Of a stretch of DNA of 64,000 bases, positions 10,191 through 21,909 are shown piece after piece. The stretch is from assembly GCF_001649575.2 (NCBI RefSeq), contig NC_051431.1, positions 20,286,860-20,350,859 of the forward strand. Direction: 5' to 3'. The notes under the pieces were generated by a model. It did not search any database, was not told where the DNA came from, and saw nothing but the letters and a program-made list of their open reading frames with translations. Positions within the stretch are counted from its first letter, which is position 1, and each line of letters starts with the position of its first letter. This DNA is from Kryptolebias marmoratus. Its lineage: Eukaryota > Chordata > Actinopteri > Cyprinodontiformes > Rivulidae. The translations under genes were made by a program, and so were the position numbers.

Positions 10191-11285
10191 ACCTCAGTTT
10201 AGAGTTTAATTCTGACCAGACTGACGAGCTAAAGGCTAGTCCAAGACTACAGGGGATTAATGTTATTTTAAAATGACTCCAATCTCATGATGTTCATGTA
10301 AACACTTTTTTTTTTTAACCTGAAGTTAGTTTTTCTGAGAATGTCTTGGTTATATGCAAATGCAAAGGAAGACTGCAGCAGCTGGTCATAGCTCTTCCAG
10401 TGCATCGTGCGACACATCAAGCAGGAATATCATGACATTTCTGCCAGAGTAACTGCTTTATGTGAAATATATTGTGAGGATCCCACCTGCCAAGGCTTTT
10501 TTTTTTTTGTGCTGTGTTTTTTTGGTTTCTAGAGGAAGCTGTGTGGTTTCTCTCACCACCTCACCTCATGGCTCCTACTCATCCATGCCCAGATATCTCA
10601 ATCTGAAATCAGCCCACCCCCTACATAATCCACATGAGGCTAGATCAAATTGTCATATTGGTGATCATGCTCAGCCAACTAAAAGTGATTTTATGTTGTT
10701 TTTAAAAAAAATTCTTTTTGGCTTACCCTGCTTTTAGAAACATTTTGAACACACCTCTTTGTGCTTTTGGCCTCTTGCACAGAGCTTTTTTTTTAACCTT
10801 TGGCCTCCTGAAAAAGATCTTTGAATTGATGTAGTTTCACGATTCTTTCGATCGTCTCCCTTGAGATAAGTCTAGCTGTTCTGCTCTATGAAACTACCAT
10901 AAAAACTCACATACCTGACCCACTTCCCAGCATTCTGCTGTCACCAAATGGATAACCAGAGCCTTCTGCCTCTTCCTGGAAAACTGGAAATAAAACAAGA
11001 AGTAACACATGTTCTAAATGTAACTTATATCTTTTATGGACTTTGCACACGATAAATTCACCTTTCTTCCAGTAAACACATTCCCTCTTAAAACAACTGG
11101 TTGTTTTGGTTATTTTAAGAGGGCAGCATTGGTTTTTTGTTTTCTTGATCCCACTCGGACTAGGTCTTAGCTCATCAATCCATTCAAAACTAATATCTTT
11201 TATCTACAATGTTCAAAAAAGGGTTATCTCAAATAGGTAAGTTAATAATTGCTCATACCATTTCCACAGAGCCCCACCTCAAAAG

Positions 11286-11293
11286 GTCTACGC
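11286..11293. repeat. Left target-site duplication of the hAT MITE
   Basis: GTCTACGC, repeated exactly at 11491-11498. Confidence 0.9.
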
Positions 11294-11490
11294 CAAGGGT
11301 GTCCAATCCTGGTCCTCAAGGGCCACTATCCTCCCGGCTCCAACACACCTGATTCAGTGGTTAAATGACCTCTTCATGTGCTGCAGAAGCCTGTTAATGA
11401 CACACTGATCCAAATCAGGTGTGTTGGAGCAGAGAAACAAGTCAAACATGCAGGATAGTGGCCCTTGAGGACCAGGGTTGGCCACCCCTG
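11294..11490. mobile_element. hAT-type MITE with perfect 8-bp target duplication
   Basis: 197 bp with long inverted ends: CAAGGGTGTCC at the left and GGCCACCCCTG at the right, then GGTCCTCAAGGGCCACTATCC inverted in both arms. The 8-bp duplication GTCTACGC flanks it at 11286-11293 and 11491-11498. Eight-base duplications and CAGGGGTG-like termini are hallmarks of the hAT superfamily. It has no coding capacity, so it depended on a transposase in trans. Confidence 0.88.
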
Positions 11491-11498
11491 GTCTACGC
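11491..11498. repeat. Right target-site duplication of the hAT MITE
   Basis: GTCTACGC, an exact copy of 11286-11293. Confidence 0.9.
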
Positions 11499-11519
11499 AA
11501 TCCCTGTTAAAGATGGATC

Positions 11520-12890
11520 TGTACCCAGTGTTTTTGCTTTCATGCTTTGCAGCAATATATTGAGTGTTGCTTACAATAGCCACACAGCTGCAAGAACAAG
11601 ACATGGTGCATCAATATTTTATTTTCTGGGGGTGCATTGCTTGATTTGGAGGGTTGGAGATGCAGATAGATCTTCAGACTTCATGGTTTCTGACAGTCTC
11701 AAAAGGCTTTGCTAAAACTACAGGCTCATTAGGCATGAAGGTTGTTTAATGCCGTCTGCTGCACTCACATTTTCTAAAACGTAGGATGACACTTTTCAAA
11801 AGCATTGTTCTTAGGCAGGTCTCTTTAAATAAGGGTATTTCAAATATTGTCCAGTATTTTCATTAATAATCTATAACAAAGAAGCAGTACACTGAGATTA
11901 CCTCTCCATTTTTACTCAGTCAAAATCTGTTCTCTGTGAGCTCTGCTAAAAAGGCAACTTTTGTGCTTATCGTGCACTATGTAGATAACCCCGGGTGCTG
12001 TTCCATGAAATTATGTCTGTGTGTGTGTGAATATATGCCACTTTAATGGTGCATTGGTGATATATTCTTAGAGATGACAGAAATTTGTTTATATCCACCC
12101 AGGAACAAGAACATTCCTTCTCGCCCTACCCTGCAACATCATTTACTTGACTGACAGTGAGACTCTGTCCCGGGCTGAACTCATGGTCCCAGCCCTGTTG
12201 TAAGATTCATTTACACCTTTTCAGTGAGACTTGAACTTCCCAAGGCTCCTTACAGTAAATAATTTTGCAAGGTTTTATAGCACAGAATAATAAATCTATT
12301 CTGCCACCATGTGGACAATATTCTGCAGCACACATAAATAATGGAGAGGGAAAAGTGAACTTCGCTAATATAAAAAAAGTAGGTTAGATGGTTTTAATTT
12401 ACTTAGTTTAGATTTAAAAATAACCACCTTATTAAAAACAAAACTCCCTCTGAATGGAATAATGGCAGATTATGTAACATGGAGCACACACATCTTGCAA
12501 AAATCACACTAAAGGTGCAGATTGTATCAGATCAATATGCCTACTAATTAAATCTGATCAGTCCTCTTGACTCAGGGGAGAGAAAATGTCTTTGGTGGGC
12601 TTTTTTGAGCCACAACCCATGAGACCTTCCCTGTTTTATCTTTGGCCTGCACAGGACAGATAGGAAGGTGGAGACTAAATCAATTTTCCTGCATTGTCTC
12701 ATTAGCTGGGACCCTTGGGTGAGCCAGGCTCCGTGGTGATGCCCTTGGAGGGACAATGTCGTGTCATTTGCAGGAAGTGAAAGGCAGCAGATTGGAAATG
12801 TATTCTGCCTGTATGTGGTGCTGGAAGTCCCAGTGAGGTGCAGCAGGAGAGTACAGTATTGGTGCTGGTGCTGTAGTGTAATACAATCTA
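11520..12890. other. Intergenic, nothing recognised
   Basis: AT-rich sequence with short chance ORFs on both strands, none with recognisable domains. No RNA gene or clear repeat seen. Confidence 0.4.
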
Positions 12891-12899
12891 AAAAGTAGT

Positions 12900-12932
12900 A
12901 CTTGATGTAAAAAAAAACTATTTACATCAAGT
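12900..12932. repeat. Perfect 12-bp inverted repeat (hairpin)
   Basis: ACTTGATGTAAA at 12900-12911 and its exact reverse complement at 12921-12932, with a 9-base A-rich loop. It lies just left of a family B repeat and may be part of that element's end. Confidence 0.7.
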
Positions 12933-12954
12933 CCTGCTTTTATTTCTCAATGCC

Positions 12955-13350
12955 AAAAGGCAAAAGGCAGACAATAATGTTTTTGCCTGTGTCTTTATGT
13001 GTGCAGGTGTTTGTGTTTCATGTTAACAAAACATCTTATGAACCAGTGGATAAACATTAATTAAACTTTCAGGAAGTATTAATCGGATGTACATCCACAG
13101 CTGATTAAAGTTTAAGAGCCAATTGAACATGGCAGCCACAGCTAAGGTAACATAGCAAACAGGTAAATTCCCATAATAGTTTTACAGAAACAGATTGCAC
13201 GGGATTTTGCTAAGGCAAGTCAGACTGTGGATAACATTATTTTCAAGGTTTGACCAGAACAGCTATAACGCCATCATTTGGAACATAAGTTGATCTTAGT
13301 TTAACACTGTGGCATGAAAAGTGGTGGACGGTATGCATTCCTTCAAGAAA
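12955..13350 (+). repeat. Dispersed repeat family B, copy 1
   Basis: Shares ACAATAATGTTTTTGCCTGT near its start with the copy at 19955, followed by a GGATGTACATCCACAGCTGATTA-like block, a short segment reading as ATGGCAGCCACAGCTAA, and a CTATAACGCCATCA block. The same order occurs at 19955-20530. No ORF. Class not identified. Confidence 0.5.
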
Positions 13351-14910
13351 TGCTAGGTCTTCATTCATTTGTTTGCTTTTAAAGCATTTCCTTTACAACA
13401 CATTTAAGTGAAACAAAACAAAGGCTGTGAAAGGATTAATTATGAACACAGGTCTTCAAATACTCTCAGCAAAAATATGTTTGAACAGTTGTTTGGACCA
13501 TAAATCAATCAAGGGTTTCTGCACAATTACTGAGTAACTTTTAGTACCAGTTTTTTCATTTTCAAGTGACTTAAGTACCTTCTTACGCTTAGATTGTAAT
13601 ATTTGTTTATCAGGGGGAATTACACAGTTATAGCAATCATATATGAAATTGTAGAAATGTTCAGTCAGATACAGATAGTTTGTCATATTCAGAGTTGTGG
13701 TGTCATTTTTTAAAATTTGCATTTATCACCATACCAGTTATTGTAATCAAGTGCTTTACTGTCTTTCTTCATTTACATACAACTATTACAGACTAATCCC
13801 AGCTAATCAATCCAGCTAACCTTTATAAAGAGCAGCAGCAATTTATTCAAAAGCTAATACAGAAATATTAATGACAAAAATACGTCCTTGACCTTTAGGC
13901 TTTTTATACAGAAACTGCAAATGCCATGTCCTCCGCAAGCCAACACTGATATGACTTAACTGCAACAAGATAAAATATCTAGCAGTCAAGTTGATCAACT
14001 ACGTGAAAAACAAAGTGAAAACATTGTTTTTGTCATCTTCACACAGTTGTTTTTTTATGGCTAAATACTATTATAATAATTATGCATACATATTCATGAT
14101 TATGACTGCAATTAGTCACAAGTAAATGTTATTTTGACAGGATTAGTCACAGTTTGACTTACAATTTATTACACTGAATAATTTTAGCATCTATTCAATT
14201 TTGCGAAGAAAGCAAAAGCAAGCTTCAGAGGAAACTGTTTGTGGATTTAGAAAGTTTTGTACTCCAGAAGGTTAGGTCAAGTCATTACAAAACAATTTGT
14301 ATTCATTTTGGAAATCCTTCGGTTTGTGCCTTTGATATTTAAAAACCTGAAGGGTATTTTTCTTCAAAGAGTAAAGTAAAATGACATATTTTGGATTTGT
14401 ATGTATCATAAAATTTTTCCTGTCTGCTGTACGGGCAAATGTTTACCATGATGAGACAATTAATTGATTTATTCATTCATTTAAGGCTTTAGGTTCAGAA
14501 TTTGTTAGGAGTCTATAACAATGGTCCAAGACCAGCTGGACTTTTAGGTTGGTCAAGTTTTTTCTGCTCTAAATGATGGGATTTTTGTTGTTTCCAAAGC
14601 ACATGACTTTCATTATGCAGACTTTGCATACAAATTTAGAAACTGTGGACACAGCATGTGTGTACCTGGATATTCACTATAAGACAGGAAACTGGATAGT
14701 ACCACAAACTCTGTGTTGCTCCACAGTGAGGTCAAATGTCCACTTTTTTTCCTCTGAATTCTACTGTCCTATAGTATATGCGGCACCATGTTGTGGATGT
14801 TTATTGATTAGATGATGGTTAGTGCTATTTTCTGTGCTGTCCTGCTGGGGTAAAAGCCTAAAGGTGGATGACAAAATACTCATTAAATTTACTCAGACGG
14901 TAAGTTCTGT
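13351..14910. other. Intergenic, nothing recognised
   Basis: AT-rich. An 88-codon minus ORF (13456-13722) has no recognisable motif and strongly AT-driven composition. No gene supported. Confidence 0.4.
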
Positions 14911-15780
14911 CATAGTGAAACAGAAGAGAGACTCAATCTGCTGACACAGGAACCAACAGTTAAACGGTTTAAAGTGTTTATTTACAATATTTACAAAAAT
15001 GAACAACAGCAAAGTATGGAAGTGGGCTTCAGGCGTCATGACTGAGAGAAGATTATTATTAGTCTTTGATTTGAAGATTGATTTTTTTTTTTTCCAGCAG
15101 TAATACCGTAGTTGGAAAAGATTTTGAATATTTTGTTTTTGTCTTTTCTTTCAGATGAGAGAAGGGCAGATAGGATCTTTGTGTCCAAGTAGGAAAGGAA
15201 AAAATCACGGTGGAGAGCGGGCCGGCAGGTTAGTTGCACTTGAGTTTGTTTTCTTAACAAGGGGTTGATCTGCCGTATGGGATTTCTTTCATAGTTGAAG
15301 TTCAAGTTTTCTAGAAAGATGAGCACGAGAAGAAAGATAATCTGTTCAGCAACCTCCAGTTTAGAGAAAAAAACTGAAAAGAAGAACACTAGCACAATTA
15401 AATAGGTAACGTAACTAGGAGTCAAAAACTATAAACACACACTAGAAGAAAGTCTCTGTACAGTCAGGCATCTAATGATGGTCTGAACTGATTTTATATA
15501 GCAGTAGGTTGATGAGACTGCTGAAACAGGATACGAGTTGCAACCAAGAAGTGCAGAGCAGCTCAGCCAGCCTACAGCTCCACCTAGAGAACAAAGGAGG
15601 AAAAAAAAGAAGGGAAAAGCCGGAGACAGGGAGGAACTCAAGAGTATGCATATGATAACAGTGATAAATGTTGTCAAAATTCCTTTTTCCATCATTTCCA
15701 ATGCTCTACACACAAGAGCATGACCAATAAAGGAGAATTCTAATGTTAATCTAACAACTGAGAGTAATTTACTCTCAGGT
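14910..15780 (-). repeat. Possible solo LTR or LTR-like fragment
   Basis: Read on the minus strand, the end near 14910 has an AATAAA-type signal in TGTAAATAAACACTTTAAACC, followed by a run ending ...TATGACA at 14910, as in the R-U5 end of an LTR. The other end near 15757-15777 has an imperfect palindrome with 10-bp arms (CTGAGAGTAA). I found no target duplication and no internal coding region. Two minus ORFs (15036-15425, 15429-15797) cover much of it but show no known domain. Confidence 0.28.
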
Positions 15781-15797
15781 ATTTCATTCCTATGCAT

Positions 15798-17090
15798 TCA
15801 ACCATTTACCCCTCCTTAAGAAGAATTATATTTTATAACTCTATTTTGTTTAAAATATCTAAATATTTGATGCCAAACAACAATTTACATCACTGTCGCC
15901 ATGCAAATGATTAAAATTATCTTTCCTCTACACATCAGCATGGTACCTTGTTGTCACCGCAACATATGGCACAACAGCACAGGGTAAACTTGTGTCCCGT
16001 GATCCAATAAACAGCTCAGTTTTCTAATCTCTCGGGGTTGCAGTTTGTAAACAGGTCTGCCAGTTAAACACCAACAGAATGCTGTGTTTGAGCAGGATTA
16101 CGGCTTTTGTTGTTTGGATTATCGGAATCTAATTATCTTGCAGAGGAGCTTAATGGAATCTGTGGCTTATTGGCCTGATTGCTTTGCTGCCTCTCAGTGC
16201 AGTGGAAACTAATCATTTATGGACCAAGCAGACAAGCCAAAACTAGAAAAAAAAAAAACACCACAGAAGATAACTTTGCAATATAATAAAAGTGCTATTG
16301 CAAGCTAATGTTGTAAATTTATAACACTTTTTTGTAATGCAGAACCATCAAGAGTAAAAAACTGTCGGCTCTCCCATAGACTATTTTTAACAATCATCCA
16401 CTTAATCTTTTTTCAGGGTAAAATAGAGCAGGACTGGGATGTCTGTTCCTTAAGCCCAGATTTAAAATGAACTCTTTCATGACTTTGATCTCAGCTGTGT
16501 TTGTAGATTATTGCTGTTGCACAAGATTTTGCTGGCAAAAAGAAAAAGATCAACCATAAAGCTTGGCTGTGTCTCACTTCCTTACAGCTTGGACCGTGTC
16601 CTCATTAGCACCCATATATATATATACCAACTTCCATTTAGGGCATTGCAACAAAAAAGAAAGTGCTTTAAAATCAACCAAAGAGTACAAACGGATATCA
16701 CTCAGTTAATTAAGCTTTTGAGTCCTGATATTAGACACATGATTAGAACGATCTCTTCCATCTAATAGCAATAGCAACTATAGGGTGTATACATTATGTA
16801 AACATTGTAATATAAAACAAATAAGTCGCATCTAAATCTTTTTACCCATTGGGTGTCTGTTAGTATACAGCGTGCAGTGTTTTTGTCCAATTTCCAAACA
16901 CTGACTGCTGAAAATAGTTGTTTCTCAGTTGTTTTTTCTTACTTTATCATATCAGACTGAACTCAGAGGTTGTAAGATGCCTAAAGTGAGAAGCTCCATT
17001 GATCCTATCTGATGCAACCTGTGCATCAGCTTAACTCAGCAAGCTTCACTATTCAAAACCCAGCTCACAAAAGCAAATATCTACACAGAT
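15798..17090. other. Intergenic; one compact non-repetitive block
   Basis: No gene recognised. The block at about 16080-16220 is less AT-biased than its surroundings and holds several TAAT cores (CTAATTATC, CTAATCATT), as conserved non-coding elements often do. This is only a compositional impression. Confidence 0.3.
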
Positions 17091-17720
17091 ACAATGCTGT
17101 GCAAAAGTCTTAAATCTTCCTTCTTTTCTTTGTATTTTGCCTCCAAGCAGCCAGACTTTTTTGTAATACTTGTCTTCAGTCCAGGCCATGACCATTATCA
17201 GTAATAATTTATTAATCCACTTAACATTGACTTATGAATCATTGAGACATAGAAAAATCCCTAAACTCAAGAGATGAACCCTTTTACAGTTGTATTTTTT
17301 TCATCCCTTCATTACTATTAGTTTGTCACAAAGACAAAATTTGCACCATATACCACCTATTAGCTGAAAACCTGACATTCAGTAGATGATCAGCTGAAGG
17401 ATGATGGATTTCTCTGTTCTTCTGTTTGACCTTTAATGATTTTTTAAACCCATTACTCTAAGATTTCATTTTTAGAGTTATTTTTTTAAGTCGGACACGT
17501 CTTTTTCTGTCCTCCACTTGTTCACTTTCCCCAATTTTTTAAGCATGCACAATATGTTCTCACGGTCAGGTCCAAGGACTGAAAATGATTTCTGAATTAC
17601 AAAGAAAAACTAAAAAAAAAAAAAAAACCTTTAGAAAGAAAGAAACAAGAAAGTCTGGCTCTTTGGAAGTGAAATATTAAAAAATAGGGAGTATTGTGTG
17701 TAGTGTTGTGTAAAAAGTTT
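17090..17720. repeat. Element with imperfect inverted ends
   Basis: Starts with ATGCTGTGCAAAAGTCTT, similar to the ends of non-autonomous Tc1-like elements in fish. AGCCAGACTTTTTTG near 17147 is matched in inverted orientation by CAAGAAAGTCTGGCT near 17647, and the similarity continues outward into CCTCCAAG/CTTTGGAAG. No transposase is encoded. The outer boundaries are not defined. Confidence 0.4.
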
Positions 17721-19950
17721 AACACTTAGAACATTACACATCCTTATCTCTGACAGATACACAAAAAAAAGATCAAGCTTTTCTGGACTAAAATCTTGAA
17801 AAACTATGCGTCTGTATTCTTTTTGGTCCCAAAACATTCAAAATGTCTGTATTTGTCATGGCATCACAGCAACGGTGACTAGAAACATTTTTGTGAAATT
17901 AACGGCAGTAATATAAACACATGACTAATGAGACACAAAAAATGAAAAGAGAAAGAGTCACATTAACATAAACTTTATGACATGAGTTTCACATAATTAT
18001 TTGATGCAATTATGACATTGTTTGGTCAATTATATCAAGCTGATTAACTGGTGACAAAGAATCTCTGACATTTATCATTGATTTCTGACTTGATCATAGT
18101 GAGAAACAGCAGCAGTGTGGCTGTCTGCACCCCGGTGACATTTGTATTGTATTATACTGCCACAGACACAGCCAGAGGGGCTGGCACCGCAATTATATGA
18201 AATCTAAAATGATGTCCTCTTGAGACAAGCTCAGGCACCTGACAAATGACACACAAGCCCCTTCAGTTGAGCTCCCACTATCCTTCAGCTCACAGTTTCA
18301 CAGTTAATGGTTATCATTCACAGAATAAAAGTCATAGAACTGACATCCCCTTTTTTGGGTTTTATCTACCGTTTGGAACAATGAATCAGACCTCCACATC
18401 TAAAAAGAATAAAAAAATAGAAAATGGCCAACAAAGAAAAGGAGTTGATCAATCTGTTATATATAAAGAAAGAAAAAAAAATACTGATTAGTGATCATTT
18501 CCATTAGGAAACATCACGCTTTAATGTTTCTAGAAATGTTTCCGTTAAAAACAAGATGCAACATTTAATTTCTTTCTTTGTTGCCATGGTTGCTATGTGA
18601 TAAAAGCGGGAGTATTCAAGCAGCCCCTCAGGGCAGATCATAATCCTGTGAATTGCAGCCCAGAATGAGAGGATGTCATAAGAAATTTAGCATATTTCGC
18701 ACTTTGGGTCAATCCCGTCACTATGAAAGAACAAAGTTGTTTTTTTTTTTTCCCTTTTCAGAGCTCAAGCATTCTTCAGATCATGGTACATCATTAGACA
18801 GATGCCCGCAGTTCTCCAACACTTTCACTGAGCTGTGCAATTTGGCTCCGACACAGTTGGCACACATCACTTCTACCCAGAGCAAGGAAAATTTGTGACA
18901 CCGGAGGGGCTGATCGCTGTTCAACAGAAGAAAACATGGATGTTTAATCACCATATTGCTGTGGCATCCAATAACCAGGTTTCTTATTAGACAAAGTGTC
19001 AATTAGATACTCATTGTCTGGGGTAGTGTCTCCCGTAGCAACAGGCAGGGATGTCTGCTTTTTCCCTGCGATATTTAACACCGGGTTTGTGTTGTAACAC
19101 TTAGAAAGAGACACATTTATCAAAACAACATAAAAGGAAGCAAGCTGAACATGATGAAACTTGGAGGAGTGCTAGATGTTTCAGGCACTTTCCTCTGTTT
19201 AAATTTTAGGGGGTCTCTTAAAAACTGCACTGATAGAAAATTGGAGCTGTTTTGTTTTTACTTGGCAGTGAAATGTCTTGTTGTTTCTTTTAAACTATCA
19301 TTTTACATCCTCCCTTGTTTTAACATTTGCTTCATTATATCTTGTATTTAATTTAAAAAATATGTACATAAATATATATATAGGCAAAGGAAAATGGAGT
19401 TGCATTTTGATGTCATGAAAAGTTTTTCAAACTCATTATTAAGGTTGTACAATAATATTTTCCCAGCACTTTGGATCCAGACATGTCAATTTCAGAATTT
19501 GTGATACATAGATAACATAATTTTACTAGTGTAAAATCAGCTTTTTACCTATGTACATAGAACATGCATTGTTTAGTTAACTCTATAAAGCTGTTAAGTT
19601 AGTTTTGTGTCTTTATTTTGCACGCCATGCAGGGGCATTTATTGCAAAGGTTTGATGTAAAAATGAGCCTCTGAGTTTATTTTTTCCTCAGAGCTCATTT
19701 TGTGAATTAGAGTTTAGTCTAAAGAAAAATGGACAATAATGCATAATATACTTTGGGTAAAGGTTACCACATGTTTGATATTACCCCTGTATAAAGTATG
19801 TTTGTTTGTTTTTTGTCAGAGCCACTCTGCTTTCCACACACTAATGCTTATTAGACTCAACACAGCAGAGTGATGCCACAATTTCTGAACTCAAAGCTTC
19901 AATACAGGTCAAAAAAAAAACAAAACACAAATTTGTCTTATATTCATGTA
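17721..19950. other. Intergenic, nothing recognised
   Basis: AT-rich with homopolymer runs. Short ORFs (for example 18246-18491 and 18653-18898) show no domain. No supported gene. Confidence 0.4.
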
Positions 19951-19954
19951 CGAT

Positions 19955-20530
19955 CACAGACAGGCAAACGGTGGGCAATAATGTTTTTGCCTGTGTCTAT
20001 GGGTATCCTTGGATACACGTCTACAACTGAATAACTTTTGGAGTCAGCCCAATTAAAGATGGTCGCCACAGGCAACTGATCTTAGAAAACCCAAAAATAG
20101 CTATAACGTAGTGAGTTTTATAGATACTGAGTTATAATTTGATGTGGTGGTACCTGAGAGTCATCTCAAACACATGCTCTAAATACAACATTTTGCACAA
20201 TATCTTTGCTAACAACTTTGGCATTAACTGTTGGGGTCAAATCTCAAAATATCTCACAAATCACATGGCAAATTTTAATGAAACTCTCTGAAAGTGATCA
20301 CTGGATGTGCATCTACAATTAACATTAATTACCTTTCAGAGTCATTCCCATTCAGGATGGTTGCCTCAGCTAAACAAGCCTAAACAGTTATAATTCAGTC
20401 AATTTTAGATAGTGATCATTGTTTTAAAAAATGAACAAAAATGTCTATAACTCATCAATTCTCAGCTGAAGATGATCTTAGTTTAAATCTCTTTCTTTAG
20501 GCAATGCTAAGCCTTTAGCATTTGTAAGTC
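19955..20530 (+). repeat. Dispersed repeat family B, copy 2 (internally duplicated)
   Basis: Begins like the copy at 12955 (CAATAATGTTTTTGCCTGTG). It then contains two successive versions of one module: TACACGTCTACAACTGAATAA...AAGATGGTCGCCACAGGCAA...CTATAACGTAGTGAGTTT (about 20010-20115) and TGTGCATCTACAATTAACATTAATTA...GGATGGTTGCCTCAGCTAA...TATAATTCAGTCAATTTT (about 20300-20405). A TTTGATGTGGTGGTACCTGA block lies between them. No ORF. Confidence 0.5.
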
Positions 20531-21744
20531 ATTACAGTCACTTAAAAAAATAACAGAAAAAAAGTTTTATCCTAACCTAAACTACTTTTAAAAAGTAGCA
20601 TGCACAACCTGTCATAGTTTTATTGCAAAAAAAAAGGAAAAAAAAATGCTACAATGGCTTTGATAAATTAAGGTTTTGGCTTGACAGCTACAAGGATACA
20701 CAATGATGTTGCTGGAGATCAGAGACAAACTCAGAGGAGATAGACTGCTTGATGATGAGTCTGACGAAGATCAAGTGCGTCAAATAAACTGCCAAGGTTC
20801 TGGGAGACGCTCCTGAAGGAGCACAGAGAGTGAAAGACACACACACACAAACAAAAGATAAGCAGGGAACAAAAAGAAAATAACACCCCACTGTCACAGC
20901 AAATCATGACACAAAGAGAATATAATATTTTCAAGATATTTTGATGATGACTGTTTCATTTTTCAGTTATTTTACTAATAACTAGCAATGACTCTACAGT
21001 ACTGGTTCTGAATAATCACCTATTTTTCTGACCTGCTGTCTCAGGGGTAAATAGGGAATTATGAATGGAAAGTCTCACGCAGAGAAAAAACTGTATTTAA
21101 TAGAATAAAGTGCAACGCTTCATGTCCAAAGAGTCTGTACTCAGGCTGCACCCCTTGTCTTCTTCCTGTCACAGATATCAAGTTCCAGCAGAGGGAGCTT
21201 TAAGCAAGGCTACACAAACAGGTGTAAGTGATGAAAAAATGTTTTAAACAGACTGACCACTGTTGTTATTATTATGTTTTTTTACAGGTGTATTTGACAT
21301 CAGAATTTAATCATCTAAACACACTGATGACGTTTTTTTTTTTTTTTGCATTTGTTTGTGCATATGTCCAAGATATGGTTCACTCAACAAACAAAGGGAA
21401 ATATTCATTCCTCAGTCATAAAAATCAGAGCATATTCTAGCTTCCAGAACTGGACTCTCACACTGCAATTTATACTCAGCACCTTTTTCGGCTGATTTAG
21501 GTTTTGGTTCAGATTTCTGACAAGCGATCCCAAGTGATGGTGTCTGATATGTGCTTTAGGATTTAACTCATCTCATTAAGATCCTATCAGCATCACAGAT
21601 AACAAGAGAGCTATCTCCAATCAACACCAGGGGGTGCAATTATTTAAGTGACTTCAATTAGGTAGCTTTTGTGTGGCTATTTTTACTCTGCAAATTAAAG
21701 ATAGAATCCAAGAGTGAAATATGTAGTACTATTAATCAAGCTGC
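20531..21744. other. Intergenic, nothing recognised
   Basis: AT-rich with a short CA run near 20840. No gene supported. Confidence 0.4.

Positions 21745-21909
<165 letters not shown>

Larger units (their letters stand above)
10200..11515 (+). repeat. Dispersed repeat family A, copy 1, interrupted by a hAT MITE
   Basis: The left part (about 10205-10300) has GACTGACGAGCTAAAGGCTAGTC. The right part (about 11095-11285, resuming at 11491) has TTGCTCATACC followed by TTTCCACAGAGCCCCACCTC. Both blocks recur in the same order at 32500-33115 and 37608-38630, and the right block also at 25381-25640, always on the plus strand. The 197-bp MITE at 11294 splits the right block: removing it restores alignment to the other copies. 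No coding capacity seen; class unknown. Confidence 0.5.
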
